The notes under the pieces: model-generated | Database searches by the model: none | What the model saw: only the letters and a program-made list of their open reading frames with translations | Told to the model about the DNA's origin: nothing | Made by a program: the position numbers and the translations under genes | NCBI GenBank assembly: GCA_030844895.1 | Contig: CM061228.1 | Coordinates: 135,327,068 to 135,391,067 of the forward strand | Direction: 5' to 3' | Origin: Ambrosia x helenae | Taxonomy: Eukaryota > Streptophyta > Magnoliopsida > Asterales > Asteraceae | DNA: 64,000 nt | Part shown: positions 1-11,945 of the stretch, piece after piece | Layout of the letters: the number at the start of each line of letters is the position of its first letter | Position numbering within the stretch: the stretch's first letter is position 1

Positions 1-591
1 TACTTCTTACTAAAATAGCAATTCTCCTGTGTGTTTGCTTTATGTTAATTTGTGTGTCTATGACTTGTCAAAATCATTAACCTTTGAGGGCCTGGCATTT
101 CAATGAATAGTACTATGGTATATACCCCTTGTGACTCTGTTGAGAGACCTTGGTCATTGTCTTGTGATTCATATTACTAAAAATGTTTTGATTCTTGATT
201 CTTGATACTTACTACATAGGGTTGATTTTGAACGGACATTACTTAAATTACATAATTGCAAATGGTATACAACACAGGAATTTGCGAAACGTTTTGTACT
301 ATATATATATATATCCAACGGATGTACTCACCAATGCATTATATGTGTTGACAAAATTATTTTGTACATGTTTCAGGTGACGTTTGATCTTACTTGTTTT
401 CACGCTTAGGATGGACCTAGTGCTTAAATAAATTTATTATTTATGTTTGAGATTTCTATTAAGACTCATTGTATTTCGTTTTGAATAATGAAAGTTTATT
501 GCTATTAATATTTACATTTTAGTCCATGTGCTTTTGAACAATCGACACTACGTGACACCTCGATGTTTCCGCCATCGGTTGGGGTGTTACA
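1..591 (+). mobile_element. 3' end of a B-family LTR, cut by the window edge
   Basis: The segment ends in the family terminus (CCGCCATCGGTTGGGGTGTT followed by ACA), the same 3' end as the solo LTRs at 16236-18839 and 20807-23272. Its part around 40-130 matches, in reverse complement, 40690-40800 of the split B LTR, so it belongs to the same subfamily. The 5' part lies outside the window, so no target site duplication can be tested. There is no coding sequence. Confidence 0.7.
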
Positions 592-1728
592 ATCCGATAG
601 CATCATACTGTTCTAGCATCATCCTAGAGCAAACCCTAACATCATATAATCAACAACACACCTCATATCATCCTTAATCATCCAAAATCCTTCAAATGGG
701 TCAAAACATCAAGTATCAACAATACACAACCAAAACCATTCAAACTCCTAGGACATCATCATACTAACTTGTAATAGCCATAAATATCATAATAACACAA
801 GAACAATCATGATTTAATCCTAAAAATCTATCTTTAATCACATATAACACATATAACACATGTAAAGGTGTGGGTTTGTTTAAAAACGGTTTTAAATGGA
901 TTTTCAAAGACAAAAACGTTTATAAGTCAGGTCTGGACTTTTAGGGAGTAAAACATAATCATTTAAAGGTTTGGGTTTGAAGAACACACCTTATATTTAA
1001 GAGGAGATGATGGAATAAGCTTGGAAATGGTTGTTTTGATGTGAAAATAGGTTCCAGAGGGTGTTTGTGGGTTGAGATAGGTTATGGGACGGCTAGGGTT
1101 GTATAAAAGATGTTTTAGAGGTCAAGGGTGGTATTTATAGGCGTTTTTGATCGTTCAAAGCATTACAGGCGAGTACGCAGCAGTATAGGCGAGTAGGGTT
1201 GCTATTCGCATGAACCATCATGCGAATATCCCCCTATTCGCCCCTAATAACCCCTACTCGCCCTTACTATTGGCGATTAGGCTATCACACACTAGCCTAA
1301 TCGCCCATAGTCCAAGTGTTTGTGTTTTTGGCGCGTTAAACCCTATTTTAACATATGTAATCACGTTTTCACATACCGACAAGCCACATAATGATTACTA
1401 ACATATAATGCACGATAACTAATACGTTCCCACCCGATCACCAATTCCCGGGACTCGAGACTTGCGTACGTGCGTTAAATCCGATGATTCCACGAATCAC
1501 CGATCCTTGTACACATGGTTATGGGCCGACACCCAATGGTCCTTCGGACCATTGTAACGACTCCCGATGATTCCCGAATCATCAGTACGACTTAACTGAC
1601 CCCAGTTAAGTATGATATTAAGTAGTTGTTTAAAATGTTTTCGTTGAGATAGACTCGTATGCATGTAAAGTATGAAACGCATGTATGTAAAGTATAAAAG
1701 TATTGACCTGAATATGCCGGGTGTCACA
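592..1728 (-). mobile_element. Truncated Tekay-like LTR fragment, minus strand
   Basis: Read on the minus strand from 1728 it begins TGTGACACCCGGCATATTC and then follows the order of blocks seen in the complete chromovirus LTR at 41501: the CTCGAGTCCCGGGAATTGGT block, the GACTTGTCGGTA-like block, the TTTAACGCGC block, and then an array of GCGAGTAG/GCGATTAG motifs (about 1160-1310). It is a diverged relative and not a copy. Its distal part is lost at the junction with the B LTR at 591/592. Confidence 0.65.
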
Positions 1729-2555
1729 AAGTGTTCATGAACTGTTCGTGAACACAAAATTTCCTTAACAAACGAACACTAACAAAGTTCAATTCGTTTG
1801 CAGCCCTAAATGGAGCCCAAAATGGTTGAGGTAGAGCAGGTTAGGTCAATCGAGCCACGACAAAATAAAAGGTTACAATAAGTGTGTTTGTTCAAATATA
1901 TGGCTGTAGTATCCAGTTATGAAAACTGGACAAATTTATTAGCTTAGCTTCAAAATGGAAATGAGATAGTACTCTAGATAATCTTTATTCTATTCGTTCT
2001 AAAAAAAATAACATTTGTTCCTTTAAGATGTAATAATTGTATCTCAACATATTAAGATTTGATTCGATTTTCAAATATCTTATCATTCTTTAATATATGA
2101 TTATCATCACCCATAAATAAAGTACGTTATAGATAAAAAAAATTTGAACGGCCAACTAAACAACAACATAAATAAAGTACGTCATAGATAATTAACCAAC
2201 AAAAAAGCAAGTCAACCTGGGTCATAATATAAGGTATTGGATGATGGAGTCTACACTCGTTTTATTTGATATTGAAAGATTTGGCTAACGTTTCAAAGCA
2301 GGACCCCATTTGATGAACCAAAAGTTAAGCTTTACTTCAATAATAAAACACTAGCATAATTTAAAGTTTTTCAAAAACTAAAAAAGCAGGTGTGGTATCA
2401 TGAATATCGTAGTTCTTTGAATATTTAACAAAGTTGCTTGTGATGATAGATGTCTCCATTTCTTTAGAATATTTCTAGAGGTTCACTTAAATTATTCGTA
2501 CAAGAGTTTCAAAACGTGCTTCTTATAGATCGTTACCAATAATGCACTCATTGTT
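1729..2555. other. AT-rich stretch, no gene seen
   Basis: There is no ORF with coding character and no clear repeat boundaries. Short direct repeats such as AAATAAAGTACGT occur near 2115 and 2168. The right end is the left target duplication (2556-2568) of the SINE that follows. Confidence 0.5.
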
Positions 2556-2568
2556 TATTATTTATTTA

Positions 2569-2878
2569 GCGACCCTGGGCTTTGGCTCAGTGGTCATGCG
2601 ATGAAGGGATAAGATCAATGAGGCTATAGGTCTCTGGTTCGAATCTTGGAGCACACCCGAGTTTTCTATTACAGTGCTAGTTACTCCGGCTTCGGTGAGG
2701 AGGCTGCAACGACACGCTCTCGTCTAACGAGTGGGCAGTTGGCTGGAAATTTTCTCGGGGAGCGCCTAGCCCCTTTCGGATGCCTCGCCCAAGAGGGTTG
2801 TTGGGCTCGCCAGTCCTACTCCAGACTTCGTGGGTGCGATCCACTCGTCTGTTGGAGTCAATCGCCGTTCAAAAAAAA
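2569..2878 (+). mobile_element. Complete tRNA-derived SINE, about 310 bp
   Basis: The head is tRNA-like: an A-box-like stretch TTTGGCTCAGTGGTC near 2580 and a B-box GGTTCGAATC near 2636, about 55 bp apart. The body runs to GCCGTTC followed by eight A. A perfect 13-bp target site duplication TATTATTTATTTA flanks it (2556-2568 and 2879-2891), which shows retroposition by LINE machinery. The 3' end GCCGTTC plus A-run resembles LINE-like tails at about 33936 and 39209 in this window. The 83-codon ORF across it has no family resemblance and is not treated as a gene. Confidence 0.85.
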
Positions 2879-2891
2879 TATTATTTATTTA

Positions 2892-3580
2892 AACTAAGAT
2901 AAAATACAAATAGATATATCTTACAAAACGTATAAAGTGAAGGAAACAAAAATAAAAGCACGATGGCATTTTTGTAAATAACATCCACTTTTATCTAGAG
3001 TATTTTCTGAAACAACTTAAACATATTTTGTAATTGCTCCACTACATATAATTAGCGTAATAATGTGTATAACTAGCATAATAACTTTTATATAGCTAGA
3101 GTAATTAAAATTTTAACTAGCGAAATAATGGTTGAAGAATAATCACAGTAAAACAATAATTACTTTACTGTATGTAACTAGAATAATTACGATAATTACT
3201 TTATGACTACTGTTATTTTAACTATTTATTTTTAAACAATAACTATAACCGAACTAAGAGGTTAGAAAATACAAGGTATCAATATCATTAAGCAACAATT
3301 CAAGAAAACATCAATCCAAGACAACACTCCTCCATATGTCGATCACCATTCTTCACTAGGAACACCATATGAATATCACAAAACCGAATTAAAGAATGTT
3401 ATAATACTCCTCTTAGTTTAAACATTGATGTTTTAAATGATGATGATAGAATCGAGATTTATCATATTGACCAAAATAAATAAATAAATAAATAAATCTA
3501 TATAGCTGTATCAACCATGGATTTGTCAACCACAACCGGACATAATCTATATATGAATAATTTTGAGGGTGTCGGTGTTA
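2892..3580. other. AT-rich intergenic stretch
   Basis: There is no gene here. A loose series of AACTAG(C)..ATAAT units occurs between about 3040 and 3200, and a short AAAT microsatellite at 3476-3495. Confidence 0.45.
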
Positions 3581-4208
3581 GAGCATTCACAACCTACCCA
3601 TCAAACCTTTTCTTATTTTTAAAATTAAAAAAAAAAACTGTTAAAAACACATCACAACCCATCCACCATTTTATACCCCATCTTTATATTATGAAAAAAT
3701 GTTATCCTAGTTTTTCATATATGAAAAGCTACTATTCACCATACACCAAATTATTGTGAGTGTATTATAATTATAACGAGAAATATAATAAAATAAGTGT
3801 TTGTGAGTAAATTAAAGATAAATATGGTGGATGAGATGTAGGAGGTTTTTAAAATGAGAGATAAATTTTGAAAAGTATGATTTTTAGTTAAATTAGAGCA
3901 TTCACATAATCACATCCCCTCTATCAAACCTCCCTCCATCTCTAAAATTTAAAAAAAAACTTACTAAAAACACCTTACATCACATCCATCATTTTATACC
4001 ACATCCTTATATTTTGAAAAAAACCATCTTCTAGCTTTTTATATATAAAAAGCTACTATTCATATCCATCAAATTATTGTGAATGTATTTTAATAAAGAA
4101 TATAATAAAATAGGTGTTTGTGAGTAAGATAAAGGTAAATATGGTGAAGGAGATGTGTAAAGTTTTTTAAAATAAGAGATAAATTTTAAAAAGTATGATT
4201 TTTTGTAA
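3581..4208. repeat. Two adjacent copies of a GAGCATTCAC MITE-like repeat
   Basis: Copy 1 (about 3581-3890) and copy 2 (about 3896-4208) each begin GAGCATTCACA and share in order an ACA..CATC..ATTTTATACC block, a TAAAAAGCTACTATTCA-like block, a GTGTTTGTGAGTAA block and an end AAAAGTATGATTTTT. They are direct head-to-tail relatives, diverged by point changes and small gaps. No clear TSD was found. A related sequence seems to lie at about 12590-12930. Confidence 0.6.
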
Positions 4209-4836
4209 TTTCTTTTAATACCAAAAGTGAATGGCCTCCTAGATTGGTGATTATTATAAAATTAGCCAAATTGTCAATATAAAACTATTACAAAAGTTGT
4301 CACCAATTGACTTCTAAACATTAATTTTCGATATGTAAATGTACAGTGTAAGGGTTACAAGCCAAACAGAATAACTCACCTTAATAGACTAGTTTGGTGG
4401 GTAAGGAGGCTAATTTGGTCAATAGATCCCATATTTGTTGTATATACAATTACTAATGTAGGACAAGTCTCGTATATAGCAATGGTTTTAGTCCGTAGCA
4501 TTCAAACCTCTTTAAGAGCCAATGTCCTTGGTGGTCACGACCACGCTGATCAGTGATCACGACTGGTTCCCTTCAAGCCACCCCTCTGAGTTTAACTCTT
4601 ATACCATTGTTATAACCTAAAGAAAATAACTTATTCCAAAATACTAGTCTGATAAATGAATGAGCTCATTTAGTTTACATAAACCCCACATTTGTTTGTC
4701 ATACAACCAATATTGGACAAGTTTCATAGACGCAATCATTTCAGTCTGTAGTATAGGTTTAGACGTTTAGTTTTAAATTTTTAATTAATAACCCAACCAA
4801 CACACACCCAGTGCAATATGTATGTACATGCACTAA
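4209..4836. other. Intergenic stretch with a diverged internal duplication
   Basis: The stretch around 4437-4505 (ACAATTACTAATGTAGGACA and following) is repeated in diverged form around 4690-4760 (ACCAATATTGGACAAG and following). No gene is visible. Confidence 0.4.
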
Positions 4837-5195
4837 GACCATGTATAATGGTGGGTGAAATTTGGTGGGTGCAAGGGACATTTTTTTAACACTTGGCATG
4901 TGGGGCCACTTTGGTGGGTGAAAGGGGCTTGAAATGGGCATGGGCGTAATGGTGAGTGAAATTTAGTGGGTGAAATGGGTATTTTTAAAAAATAAAAACA
5001 AAAAAAATGATTGGTGCCTTCATTGCTTTGGACACTTGACAGAAAATTATTGACCCATCAAAAATTTCACCTACGCGAAATATTTCGCTTGGGCAGGTTA
5101 ACGCTCCTTTAACATGGAGGGGGGCGGTGTAGCTAGGTGAATGAGGCGCCAAAATGCCCATTTCACGCCCAATTCACTAGCCATTACACATGGTA
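4837..5195. mobile_element. Tourist-like MITE, TSD TAA
   Basis: The terminal inverted repeats are GACCATGTATAATGG at the left and CCATTACACATGGTA at the right, flanked by TAA on both sides (4834-4836 and 5196-5198). The interior is rich in GGTGGGTGAAA motifs, and no protein is encoded. A 3-bp TAA/TTA duplication is the PIF/Harbinger signature. Confidence 0.75.
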
Positions 5196-5399
5196 TAAGA
5201 AAATTTAGAATTTGCCAGCTTGTATGACCTTGAAGCAAATAAGATATCATTCTTTAAAATTAACTAACCTGTATTAATACTATATAAATTTCTCTATTAT
5301 GGTGTATATGTTTTCGAGTATTTAACTTTAGGGTTTTAGGAATCATTGTAAAACAAATATGGTTGCTCAAAGGTGTTTTGTAAAACCAACGATCCCCCC

Positions 5400-5455
<56 letters not shown>

Positions 5456-6087
5456 AAACCGGTTTTAACCACAGTTGGGAGGCCAGGGAGTGAAAGCAGT
5501 GGGTTCAATCTGTTTGGGACCGGTTTTGGGATGAAACATGTTTCGATGCCGTGTCTAGTCAGTTCCGGTGTGGGAACCGGGTTTTTTTTAGGCCAACTCT
5601 AGTCCAGACTCCAAACCATTCTAAAAGAGCGGTCTTGTATGCATAATTTCGAAAGTTCAGTGTGCAACTGACCTTATGTTTCGGTCCTCACCATTGAACT
5701 TTGTAGGCTAAGCCCCGCCACGTGGACAAGGAACGGAACACCGGAATGGGATGGGTGCAAAGGGGTGGAAAGGGGCGCTTTTCATTGGGGGGGGGGGGGG
5801 GGGGGGGGGAATGTGGAAACACGACCTGCTTCCATGACGCCCTTTTTTCACATTTTACATTCGCCATAACACATCACCTTATTGTGTACGAGGGTGCATC
5901 GGCTCACATGGTTTATTGTTGTTACACAACAGAATGCATTTGCATAAGCAGACACAGTCATTTAGTTTACATATTAATCAAGCTATAATCTTCCCAAAAT
6001 ACAAAACCTGTAGAGAACTAGAAACAACAAATGGAAATTAACATGAGAGAAAAAGAGAGATGCCCGTAAAGCGTATAAGATAGCGGA
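5196..6087. other. 3' flank of the SH3 gene with long homopolymer runs
   Basis: This holds a run of 27 C directly followed by 32 A (5394-5452), and a run of 23 G at 5787-5809. The short ORFs across these runs are low-complexity artefacts. The part next to 6088 is probably the 3' UTR of the minus-strand SH3 gene. Confidence 0.6.
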
Positions 6088-9000
6088 TTAGTAAAAGTCG
6101 GGTGTTCCATTGGAGTTGGGAAGCCTTTGACGTCTCTCCACATAAGCTGACGGAAACCATCCGTTTCTACCTCTGCATTCTCCTTCCGACCATCCCGAGG
6201 GGCTCACCTGAGGAGAATATCATTTTGCTTTCAGAAGCTACAAAAACTAATAACTAGATGTAAAAATGTAAACAGACAACAGATCAGCTAATGGGTCAAA
6301 ACTGGTTTGAGTTGAAACAGCTCACCTATTTAGTACCGGACAAATGGGGCTGTATTGATTGGGCTGACCCTAAAACACTTATTTGATCGTTTAAAAACAT
6401 ATACCGACTATGAACGCATTAATTACCGATTTAGAATGTTATAATCCCAAAAAACTTTGCCCGACTTTCAACCAGTTTGACACGTTCCCCTTTTAGCTAG
6501 AAAATTTATTTGACCCGTTTGACATAGAATACACTCCAAAATGACCGATTCGTAGAAAGGTAAAATTTAGTAACCTTTCTCACTACAACATAGTCACCAA
6601 TTGCCAAGCTTAGTTCCTTATCAGAAGAAGCTTCAAACCCATGCATTGCCTGCATAACATCAGCACAATCTAATTAATTAGGTATGGCCCATTACATTTA
6701 GGGCTGTACACGAGCCGAGTCGAGCCGAGTCAGGCCCAGCTCGAGCTCGAGCTCGAACCTAAACCGAGCCAGCTCGGCTCGGCTCGTTTTTCTGATCGAG
6801 CTGAAAAGTCGAGCTCGAGCTCGGCTCGTAAATGTTCGAGCCGAGCTCGAGCTGGCTCGAGCCAGCTCGATATATTTTTTTTTATTTTTTTACAAATATT
6901 TATTAAATAAAAAACAATAAAATTAAATAAAATTACACATAATCATGTATATTTTTTTTATTTTTCTAAGTTATGGTTTATTTATCATGTATATTTTTTT
7001 TATTTTTCTAAATTACACAAGCCTAAGTCGAGCCATATGTCGAGCCATCGAGCCGAGCCACGAGTCGAGCCATCGAGCCGAGCCACGAGCTGAACACCCA
7101 TGGCTCGAGCTCGGCTCGATTACAAAACGAGCCAGCTCGGCTCGGCTCGAAAACAAAACGAGCCTCTTCGAGCCGAGCTTTTTTCGAGCGAGTTTCGAGC
7201 GAGCCTCGAGTCGCGAGCTTTTTGTACACCCCTAATTACATTTAGGTCTCACTTGACATTTCAGAAAGGGAATTCACATGAATGGTCCATTCCATTAAAT
7301 TGCGTAAACAAATTAAACCTATTTATTTCGCAACCATCGTCATTAAAAATGCATTGATGTTATTGATTTGGATCCACAAGGTTTTTTCATTAGTCATCGG
7401 TTAAGAATATTTGAAAAATAGTCAAACATTTAAATATGGGAAAATTAAAAAAAAAATGAGAAATTACCTCGGCCAAAAAGTACTTAGTTTTATCCGACAT
7501 AAGATTGGATGGTACCGCAGGTGGGGCAGACTCTCTCCTTTGTTTATCAGAGACCATCTATCAAAAAGTTCACATCATCACACAAACAAAACAACCTGCA
7601 ATAACTGTTAACTGTAGAGGTGGCCAAATTGATAGGTTGGGTAACGATCAAAATGGGTTGGAGTCAAAACAGGTTGGATTGGAGCAACCCGTGAACACCT
7701 TGTGATCCATTTTTAAAAATTTATTATTGTTTGAACATTATCAAATAACAAAGTGCCAAGTATATTACGGAAACAAATTATTATAAAAATATATTTTTAA
7801 TAAAGTAATTTACGAGGTTTATACTTTATACCATAGTTGTCAAAAGCGCGCCTAGGCGCAACCAGGCGCACCAAGTGCGCTGCGCCCTGTGAGGCGCTCG
7901 CCTAGGCACTGAGGCGCACTATCGGGGTTGTTTTCAGACTTATTTCCGGCCAAATTCAGGCTAAAAGTTGTCTAAACCTCTAAAACATCCTAAATGAGTT
8001 ATGAACAAGTCCTAAACAACCCTAAAACATCCTAATGTAGCCCTAAACAAGCCTAAAACATCTCTAAAATCCCTAAAAAATGTATTTTATACTATGTGCC
8101 TAATTATAAAAAGCCCTCGTTTTTTATGCGCCTTGCGCCTAGGCTCCAGGCTCGGCCTATGCGCCTTGAGTGCACCTAGGCGCTTTGACAACTATGCTTT
8201 ATACATGTTTGACATGTTTCTTATTTTGTTAAATCCTTTAGCTTGACCCGATTGACCTGTTAGAGATAAGGCACAATCCAAACAGACCCATTTAGGGATA
8301 AATGGGTCAAAATTGCCACCTCAAGCAGATTGTGAGCACCAACCTCAGCTTCTATCTGGTGTAGAATAGCAGCGACTCTCTCATGATATATTCTCTCTCC
8401 TTCAACCTTCAAATTCATTGAAAAATCTCTTAGGACATTTAAACATTATACTTTAAAGTAATAAAAGCTAACAAAAAAAAAATTGTATGCACACGAACCA
8501 TTGAAACAAGTCTCTGGAAAGTAAGCCTTTGTTGCTGTGATTCAACAGCAGCTAGCGCAGCGGATGCTTCTTTACCTAGTACAGCCATGTTTGCTTTAAG
8601 TTCCTGCATTCTAGTTTCAGCGGCATGCAACTTGGTCACGTTCTCAGGTATTGGAGCTTCTCTAACTCGAGCTTGTCTTCTAGAAACTTCTGATGCCTGT
8701 TTGCTTTCACATTCGGTTATAATCAATGTGATAACATAGTTCAGAATTACATGAGCATTTTATCAGAAGTGGAATTTCAACAATGGCGGATCTTCATACG
8801 GGCCAGACCGGGCCCCGGCCCACCCAGCCTTTTCGCTTCGTAGTATAAATTTTACCAAAAATTTTCGAAAAATTTTATATGTATCGAGTCCGGCCCTACC
8901 AGATTGAGCCCGACCCTATCAAGTTTTACGTTCAGGATCCGCCATTGGATTTCAACCTCATTTAGTCATTGGATTTCAACTTATCAAGGGATTACCTGAG

Positions 9001-11761
9001 TTTCTGCTTCTTGCCTCATTCGGCTATAGCGTTGAGCAAGATGGCGGGCATCTTCCAAAGGAGCACCATTTATCATTGCTCTCAAGGGTTCTAAAATCTG
9101 AAATTTTGAGTAAACTTAAAGTCAACGGCAGTTAATAAGAATCTAATGCATGGCCATGTAGCTTATAACTTGTCATTAGAGTAGATGGAATAACCTGCGA
9201 AAATAACAGCCTTGTGAAATCTTCTTGCTCCTTTTCCACATGTTTACGTGCATCACCGTATATAGATGCTGCCTTGGCCAAAATTTCATCATTAGCATTC
9301 TCCACTCCATATTTGCAGCATTCTTCAGACAACTTGGTTCCTAATGTTGATTAAAAAAACGCACCAATAAAACAAAAATAGCAAAATTAATGTAAGAAAA
9401 TTGTACAATATAGCATAGTAGTTAAAAGCCATCGCCTCTTTTTTTAGGCAAGGCAATTGCGCTTTAATTCTCTAGGTGTTCGTTTAGGCACAGATTTCTG
9501 CAAGATTCCCAAATTCTAGAGAGTTTTCAGCCAAATGTCTACTTTTATCCAAGGAAAACTACTATTAGACACTAATAAAACTAATATTTTAATTTTAAAA
9601 CTTTTGATACTAATTAGATGATATTAAATGTTATATAATTAAAAACAAGTTATACTAATTAGATAATATTAAATGTTATATAATAGCTTTTGTTTGTTTT
9701 AGTTGAATAATAATATTATTCTTCTAATACATAATATTTTACTTTTTTCTTTGTTCGTTTTTTTTTATCTCAGGCCTTCGCTTTTTTTGCGTCTTGCGCC
9801 TAGGCCCCATGCAAGGCCTATGTGCGTTGAGTGCGACTAGCGCCTATATTAGTTTGAATTTTTCACCTGCTTCTATATGCTTATATCCTATGGCTGTAAA
9901 AGCTTCTGCTGCTTTAACTAGTTCTCTTTGGAATTCCTGGAGAAAACAAAGAAAAATTAGGCCAACATTAAGACACGTTACCGGAAATGGAAATTTACTA
10001 AGTAAATTGTTACCTTTCCTGAACGAGTGGATCTGTAGAACTTTTCCAACTGCTGGTGTCTTTGCAATTCCAGCTCATCAATAACCATTACATCTGAATG
10101 TTCATACCCGCTCGTGCTAAACTGCTTTATCACAGCCTGAAACAATCAATATAAAAAACGTTAAGTTACATACACACAAACACACGCATATATGTGTATA
10201 TATATGGGATAAATTTATGCAAAAGACAGTCTTTTGCTAGAACAATCAGAACAAAACAAATCAATCCTTATTTCAATTTATATTAACTTTAAATACAAGA
10301 AAACGATTGAAATGCAATGTATATTCATCTCTTCTAGCATTCTACAAAAAATATAAACAAAATTTTGTTTATTTATAGGACCTTTACATGTGTAGGTATA
10401 ATTCCTACACATAACCTAAACCTTTGTAGGTAAATGCGTAAAAATGAAAATAAACAAATTCAAAAAAAAAAAAAAAGATGAACAATTTAGTTTAATGTTT
10501 TTTATGTATATAATAGACATTTGTATGTAAGAAGTAAAATTTTATAAAAATATGAACCACTGATTAAAATAAAATTAGACGATTTAGTTTCTTCTTTTTG
10601 TTCTCGCAATAATTTAGTCTATAGTAATGAAACTCTCCCTATAAATATCAAGACCGCATCATGATTCTATGCTGCACAATAGATCTCAAGTTCATAACAC
10701 AACACTAATTACAAACATACTGCTTATATCATTCCATTTGAGAATAAACATGCAGATTACAAAAGAATAATGTCGGGGAACACCGTCTTCTTTTTCATGA
10801 TGCTAGGGACCTAGGGTATGTACACTTGTGAGGAGAATTAGAAAATCAAAATGTCCTTCCAAATCATGGAACAAAGAAATCTATAGCCACAACAACAATT
10901 CCCTTAAACTTTGACCTTTAACACGGTCCCAAGAGAAACTTAAAAATTCATATGACCTATACTTAGTTCTGCATAAAAACACTAACAACAAGACTATACA
11001 AACACTAAGAACTTAAGAAGTACATTCAGGTACTCAAAAACTACACTGATCACCAGACGAACCGTGTAACAGAGCTAAACTGGGACAACTGTCCATTACT
11101 TTACTCCATTGTGCTCCTTTCAACCATAAACTTAATCAGTAGCACGGCATGCGGTTCGAAGGGCAGAGACGAAGAAAGTGGAAAAGCATGCTAAAGCCTG
11201 TGAAGATAACCAACACGCCTTCGTCCCCCTAGCTTTTGATACCTTTGGGTCTCTGGCACCGGAAGCTATCCGTTTTTTGACCAGGGTCCAATGGGTTTAT
11301 ACATAGTAATGTCTTGACTCCGGCGGGGCAAGGGTTTGTTTTGGTAGACTTGGGTTCGCCATACAGAAAGGGGTGGCTGCTCGCTATTTTGATGTAATTT
11401 TCGTTTTTATGGAATGATATTATATGTTTTTTTTTTTTTTTTTTTTTTTTTATGTCTTACTAAGTATCCATCTACATTTTAAAAGAATGCATTTGATACC
11501 ATACAAAGAATTAAAGCACAGGTCTTTTTAAACAGAAAGCCCCAATTCTACTCATAGCAAACCTTCCCTGCTTCCAATTTCAACTACAAAGCCCTAAACA
11601 TAAATCTTTAACCTAATTCACTAAACCCACTTATTATTTACTCTATGGATACATATACAATAATAAAAATCCAAACTTGAATCGAATAATTAATTAATTA
11701 CCTGTTGTTGTTTGGCAACTTGGTCTCGAAGTTTGCTTGCTTGCTTCCTTAAAGCGTCCAT
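6088..11761 (-). CDS. BAR and SH3 domain protein (plant SH3P group), 10 exons
   Basis: Exons on the minus strand are 11702-11761, 10014-10136, 9867-9936, 9195-9340, 8996-9097, 8499-8696, 8344-8406, 7468-7557, 6575-6649 and 6088-6207. All introns are GT..AG and all phases join, giving 1047 nt and 348 aa. The start at 11761 gives MDALRKQASKLRDQVAKQ, the expected N-terminus of the family. Residues 1-250 form the helical BAR-like part, with the conserved stretches EDARHLAQRYSRMRQEAE and SRRQARVREAPIPENV. Residues about 284-336 form an SH3 domain, with GDYVVV, the tryptophan of SPSGWSEGEC and GWFPSAYV. Arabidopsis SH3P proteins of this layout bind membranes and act in clathrin-linked trafficking and autophagosome or cell-plate formation; that role is inferred here. 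Length is close to family members of about 350-370 aa. No frameshift is visible. Several introns hold MITEs, listed separately. I cannot say which SH3P paralogue it is. Confidence 0.93.
6699..7234. mobile_element. hAT MITE rich in CGAGCC motifs, in SH3 gene intron 8
   Basis: The ends are TAGGGCTGTACA at the left and TGTACACCCCTA at the right. An exact 8-bp duplication ATTACATT (6691-6698 and 7235-7242) identifies a hAT-type insertion. Both arms are built from repeated GAGCC/CTCGAG/CGAGCT motifs, so the element can fold back on itself. The ORFs on both strands are by-products of this repetition. It lies in the intron between exons 8 and 9. Confidence 0.88.
7615..8323. mobile_element. Probable hAT-like element in intron 7 with a nested MITE
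   Basis: The ends are inverted copies: AGGTGGCCAAATTGA near 7616 and TCAAAATTGCCACCT near 8308. A GGGTTGGAGTCAAAACAGG block lies inside; a similar block recurs at about 28930. No clean TSD was found. The MITE at 7832-8196 is inserted in it, so this element is the older one. Confidence 0.5.
7832..8196. mobile_element. hAT-type foldback MITE (GCGCCTAGGCGC-rich)
   Basis: The terminal inverted repeats are CATAGTTGTCAAAAGCG at the left and CGCTTTGACAACTATG at the right, flanked by an exact 8-bp duplication CTTTATAC (7824-7831 and 8197-8204). The arms are rich in GCGCCTAGGC. A decayed relative lies at about 9415-9857. It sits in intron 7 of the SH3 gene. Confidence 0.88.
8781..8947. mobile_element. 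Short hAT-like MITE (CAATGGCGGATC ends) in intron 5
   Basis: The ends CAATGGCGGATC and GATCCGCCATTG are perfect inverted repeats. The flanks AATTTCAA and GATTTCAA agree in 7 of 8 positions. The same GGCGGA(C/T)C type of end recurs at 29261 and 37739. It sits between exons 5 and 6 of the SH3 gene. Confidence 0.75.
9415..9857. repeat. Decayed relative of the 7832 MITE, in intron 3
   Basis: Its right part (CTTGCGCCTAGGC, then GGCCTATG, GTTGAGTGC and GCGCCTA) follows the right arm of the 7832-8196 MITE, and the left part begins with a GTTAAAAGCCATCGCC-like end. It is interrupted by an AT-rich stretch. Boundaries are approximate. It ends only about 10 bp from the exon 3 splice donor at 9866. Confidence 0.5.
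11160..11455 (+). pseudogene. LINE C-terminal fragment in SH3 gene intron 1
   Basis: Translated on the plus strand, 11177-11310 reads as the C-terminal LINE domain also found at 34939 and 53717 (KHAKACEDNQHAFVPLAFD and so on, with DTFGSLAPEA). It then hits a stop at about 11307 and continues in another frame to about 11398. The 3' end is followed by a run of about 24 T, which is the opposite of the A-tail expected for this orientation. It is dead and antisense to the host gene. Confidence 0.7.
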
Positions 11762-11945
11762 GATGATGATGGTCACTAAGGATTACAAATCAAGATTTAT
11801 TAATTGACAAATTTGGTATCAACAAGCTGAAAATGATGAATGTAAAATGTTCGTCACAGATCTTGACAGCCTATAAAACGAAATTTGAGACTAAATCTTT
11901 TTGTATTTGCAAAATTGTCCTTTGATTTTTTTGTTTATTTTATCA

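Noticed and set aside
6945..7357. ORFs rich in Arg, Ala, Ser and Glu on both strands
   Set aside because: They are translations of the CGAGCC repeats in the hAT MITE at 6699-7234.
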